A stretch of 64,000 bases of DNA from Skeletonema tropicum (lineage: Eukaryota; Bacillariophyta; Thalassiosirophyceae; Thalassiosirales; Thalassiosiraceae): assembly GCA_037178625.1 (NCBI GenBank), contig CM074139.1:1054001-1118000 (forward strand), given 5' to 3'. Shown here piece by piece: positions 60,558-64,000 of the stretch; position 1 is the first letter of the stretch; the number at the start of each line of letters is the position of its first letter. The position numbers were made by a program, and so were the translations under genes. The notes below the pieces were generated by a model. The model saw only the letters and a list, made by a program, of their open reading frames with translations, ran no database searches and was not told the origin of the DNA.

Positions 60558-62601
60558 ATGATGCAATTGCTCCTCCTGACACTCATAATCACAGCAACAG
60601 TCGATAGCCTCACCGCTGAAAAATCCACTGTCAAATCTTCATCACTATTCACAAGATATGATCGAAACGCCTACAACAAGGCTGCTGGACACCCTCCCAC
60701 CACTGACGAACCACCAATCAAGTATGAAATCTTGACAAAGCCACAATTCAGCAACAACTACTCAAAAAGACCAACAGCAACCCCTCCAAACACAATGACG
60801 ACCCAAACAGCAACCAATGCACAACCTACCTAGCACCATCCTCCATCCCCAACTCCGGTCTAGGAATGTACACCACCATCCCCTACACCAGGGGCTCTAA
60901 TACCTTCCACCTCCCCGAAATTGGTATCTTACTTCAAGACAAATCCACACACTATCCACAGGGTGAACAGCGGCTATTATCGCAATATCCATGGGGGCCG
61001 GGGATACTCACTGGTGGCATGCAAGAAGTGGCAAGTGAGCGGCAATTGTGCCGGGTTTGGGAATGTTGGCGAATAGTCATTTGGGTTTGGCGAATATACG
61101 TCATGATGATCTTTGGAGGGTGCAACTTGATGTGGATGGGACTGATTCACTATCGTCAGAGGGGATGCAATCAACTACAGTCGAGGATGTGGGAAGAGGA
61201 TCAACTTCGATTCATTCACGTGTCTTATTTCATGCCGGGGAGGAGATTCAACCTGGAGAGGAACTGTTTGTGAATTATGGGGATGGATGGTTTACGGCAA
61301 GAGAGGAGTGGATTGGGGTTGTGCCTGGTAAAGACAATTATGCGAAGGCGGATCGATTGATTGGAGAGTTGTTTTCTGATGATAATGATGGTCATGTTGA
61401 CCCTCAAAAGTATGAAGAATTGTTGAAGCATGCAGAAACGAAGGATAAGCGATTACGAGCGGCTTTTCCGGATAATATAGAGGATGTACCTCTTGCAAAA
61501 GAGATTGGTACTGCTAGATTTTCGGCGAGGTCTTCGATACAAAGCATAGAATGGTTGGAAGAGAATGGCGCTTGCATTGATAATCTTGTATCTGGGGCAT
61601 CTACCATACCGCAGGCTGGGCGGGGTGCATTTGCAACACGGAATATGAATAAGGGTGCAGTTATAATGACTACACCGTTGATTACGTTGGAGAGGGAAGC
61701 GTTGGAACTATGGGAGGAGGTCGAAGGAACCGATGCAGTAGGAATACAAGGCAAGAAAGATGATGATAAGATTATGGAAAGGGTTGGTCATCAGCTTTTA
61801 CTGAATTACTGCTACGGTCATACAAATTCATCGTTGCTTCTCTTTCCATACTCACCAACTGTAAACTTTATCAATCATGGTAGTGAAGCAGAGGCAAATG
61901 CGAAAATTGTTTGGTCATCCTATCCCTATCATAAGAAAGAATGGCTGGAAATGTCATTACCAGAGATGAAAGATCTCAAGAAAACTGGCCTAATGTTTGA
62001 TATTGTTGCCACCAAGGACATTAGTCTTGGAGAAGAGGTGCTTTTATACTATGGAAAGGATTGGGAAAACAGTTGGAATGAGCACATTGAGGATTGGACT
62101 ACAACTACAGCTGAAGATGAACAAGATGACTTTATTGAGAAAAACGTCACTGACACACTTGGTGTACACTTGAATCAACAACGAAATAGCGTCGACTCCA
62201 TCATTTGGACTGTAGAAGAACAAAAGAGTCAGCCGTATCCCCCCTATCTTGAAACGGTGTGTAGGTTCCAACCTCCAGCAGAAGAACAATGCAAGAACGA
62301 CAGCAAAAATGACTACTGCACATTACGATGGAGTCTAGACATGAACGAGCTGCATGAAAATCCATGCGATGTGATATCTCGCTCATCAATCGATGGAGAT
62401 GATTGGTATTTCGTACGTATGAATATTACCGATAGCTCATCACACGAAACGACTCAGTATTATGTCGAGTTTTTGCCTCGTTATGCCATAAGATTGGTCA
62501 ATCGAAAGTACACGAAGGATCAATACTCACGAGGAGTTTTTCGTGAAGTCATTGGATTGCCAGATGGTATCTTCCCTGATCACTGGATGGACTTGAAATG
62601 A
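60558..62601 (+). CDS. Secreted-type protein with two SET domains, frame broken near the 5' end
   Basis: ATG at 60558 gives a signal peptide (MQLLLLTLIITATVDSL). The frame ends at 60831, but NSNQCTTYLAPSSIPNSGLG-MYTT, a clear continuation, lies in another frame (about 60760-61030), and the main frame (from about 61036, first ATG 61072) then carries VPGLGMLANSHLGLANI, PGEELFVNYGD (first SET core), then STIPQAGRGAFATRNMNKGAVI, PTVNFINHGSEANAK-type NHxxxxN region and LGEEVLLYYGKDW (second SET core). Two frame changes are needed and no intron fits both. SET domains with a secretory leader are a known diatom oddity; histone methylation is therefore doubtful, and the substrate is unknown. Confidence 0.72.
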
Positions 62602-62873
62602 GATGATGGAACATAGATACATGATGATTCAAGGCGTTGCACATGAATGCTTCAGCTGACGCCCTATAAAATCTTTTCAAGAATTTCATCTCTTTCGATA
62701 TACTTCTTCAACGTAGAGAGAGAGGTTGACATCTTACTCGGCAACATAAGAAGTTGTTTGCCTGGAAGACAGGTACATAACGTGTATCGCAAAAGGATAC
62801 ATACTACACTTTTATTTCTGATGCATTGACACGATTGATAACAACGAACATTCCCCTCTGCACTCCATACACC
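62602..62873. other. Short spacer
   Basis: 272 bp between the SET gene and the next start; promoter of the following gene expected. Nothing recognised. Confidence 0.3.
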
Positions 62874-63824
62874 ATGAATATTTCTCTGCGTCTCTCCTTC
62901 CTTTGCCTTTGCCTACCTGTCATGGCAATGGCTAACGATGTCGATGTGGTACACAAGAGGTTGAGGCAGAAAGAGGCGAAGGCAGGAAAGGTGAAACTAC
63001 CCAAGACGACTTTCGGTTATATCTCCACTGATTTGACGTCCTCTTCTTACACAACTGCAGCTGAAATCTTTGATAATGGAGACTTCGCGGCATGCTCTCG
63101 TTATTGGTACAATGGTCCTGGATATGCTGGCGGTCAGTCCTCCACATGCACTGGTAATCCCTATGTTGCTGAACCGGGTGGAAACAACCCAGCTAATGGC
63201 AACCCCACAGACAACACGTGCCTAGCAGTAGGTGATTCTCCAGGCTGCTTTGTGCTCGAGGGAGTCAACGACATCGAACCCATTCTTATTCGCACTTCTG
63301 TCGCATGGGATTGGTCAAAATACAACATACCTTTTGCAGATCCTGGCTCCAGCTCCTGCGCTACAATCACAACATTACCATATGATCCCACCATCAACAC
63401 TTGTGCAGATATATTGACAAATTCTTCCATTCCTGTGGTAGCAGCCGATTTTACTACAGGAGGGCCTCCAGGAGATGTTACAAATACTGGAACCACAGGC
63501 CAATGTTGGGGTGTTGATCTTACTACGGGTATTCCAGAACCAATCAATCCGGGTGTAACTACAATCAGCTCAACTGTCACTTTCACTATTGAAGACAATG
63601 ATTATGTCTGTGATGTTATAGCTGGGGGTCGAGTTTGCGAGATGTGGGGCTTTTCAAACGGCTACGGAAACAACTTTGACTCTCAATATATCCCTTTTCA
63701 GTGTGATGATATTGGGGGTAAGGCCTACGAAGGATACATTGCAGTCGTCTTTGACTACTTTTTACTCAGGCCTGTTACTGATGGTATCGGACTGGCGCCT
63801 CAAATTGTTCTTAAGAGGGTCTAG
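62874..63824 (+). CDS. Secreted Cys-containing protein, unknown function
   Basis: 316 residues from the ATG at 62874; the frame is open a little further but only from a TTG. Signal peptide at residues 3-20 (ISLRLSFLCLCLPVMAMA), then a dibasic-rich pro-region (HKRLRQKEAKAGKVKLPK) that could be cleaved. The mature part is rich in Gly, Asn, Thr and Pro with about 11 Cys and no helix, ending in FDYFLLRP...GLAPQIVLKRV. It resembles an extracellular beta-rich domain, perhaps a cell-wall or adhesive protein, but I recognise no family. Confidence 0.65.
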   Translation: MNISLRLSFLCLCLPVMAMANDVDVVHKRLRQKEAKAGKVKLPKTTFGYISTDLTSSSYTTAAEIFDNGDFAACSRYWYNGPGYAGGQSSTCTGNPYVAEPGGNNPANGNPTDNTCLAVGDSPGCFVLEGVNDIEPILIRTSVAWDWSKYNIPFADPGSSSCATITTLPYDPTINTCADILTNSSIPVVAADFTTGGPPGDVTNTGTTGQCWGVDLTTGIPEPINPGVTTISSTVTFTIEDNDYVCDVIAGGRVCEMWGFSNGYGNNFDSQYIPFQCDDIGGKAYEGYIAVVFDYFLLRPVTDGIGLAPQIVLKRV

Positions 63825-64000
63825 ATCCATCTGTACATCATGTGCATATGTGGACTAGAGTGGTTCTATGTTACACGAAATCTAGGCATTAGAATCACTT
63901 GTACAGGTTCTGTTTCATTGATGAGAAGATTCATTTTGACGCTATCATAAGATTAGATTGTCTGAGCAGTGAGGAAGAAGTCAAGTTTGATTTGTGTTGT

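Noticed and set aside
60558..62601. Two separate genes, a small secreted protein and a SET protein
   Set aside because: The intervening sequence codes coherent protein in a third frame that links both, so one damaged or misassembled gene is more likely.

Overview
The window is nuclear DNA from a photosynthetic stramenopile, almost certainly a diatom and probably a centric one. The evidence is protein-level: two proteins carry plastid presequences of the diatom type (signal peptide followed by a Phe after an Ala cleavage site), genes hold short GT-AG introns of about 70-130 bp, the HisH and HisF domains are fused as in eukaryotic HIS7, there are mitochondrial proteins (ATM1-like ABC transporter, adrenodoxin reductase) and many small secreted Cys-rich proteins. 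A block of exactly 500 N at 39052-39551 marks this as a scaffolded draft assembly.

Layout. 0-5.9 kb: 3' part of a cathepsin Z-like protease, NADP-glutamate dehydrogenase (-), a SWEET-like sugar transporter (+), a small secreted Cys-rich protein (-) and a plastid-targeted membrane protein (+). 5.6-11.4 kb: five head-to-tail copies of a 1,156-bp unit that runs from inside the plastid gene into the single intron of a convergent NAT9-type acetyltransferase gene; only the outermost genes are complete. 12.1-12.5 kb: tRNA-Ala(UGC) and two loci in which a perfect tRNA-Cys(GCA) is encoded with its 3' half before its 5' half, the layout of a permuted tRNA gene. 13-23.4 kb: gene-poor, repeat-rich region with a 3.9-kb Mutator-like (MULE) transposon with 97-bp inverted ends, an abutting MITE-like element, a fold-back satellite and two clusters of a ~185-bp repeat; two unknown protein genes lie at its left edge. 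23.4-38 kb: membrane PP2C phosphatase, F-box protein, ATM1-like ABC transporter, MND1 meiotic recombination factor, HIS7, plastid rubredoxin, a divergent secretory kinase with an inverted decayed copy, and IST1. 38.5-48.6 kb: a two-module AAA protein broken by the gap, a repeat protein, an FAM173-like methyltransferase, a secreted protein, a four-exon basic nuclear protein and a coiled-coil membrane protein. 49-64 kb: adrenodoxin reductase, a very long secreted-type inositol 5-phosphatase, an EndoU nuclease, a Zn2Cys6 regulator and a two-SET-domain protein that both show reading-frame breaks, and a secreted protein of unknown function.

Most genes are unrelated housekeeping or lineage-specific genes and do not form a pathway. 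ATM1-like transporter and adrenodoxin reductase both belong to mitochondrial iron-sulfur biology but are 20 kb apart. The most unusual feature is the pair of permuted tRNA-Cys loci, followed by the perfect tandem array and the transposon-rich block.
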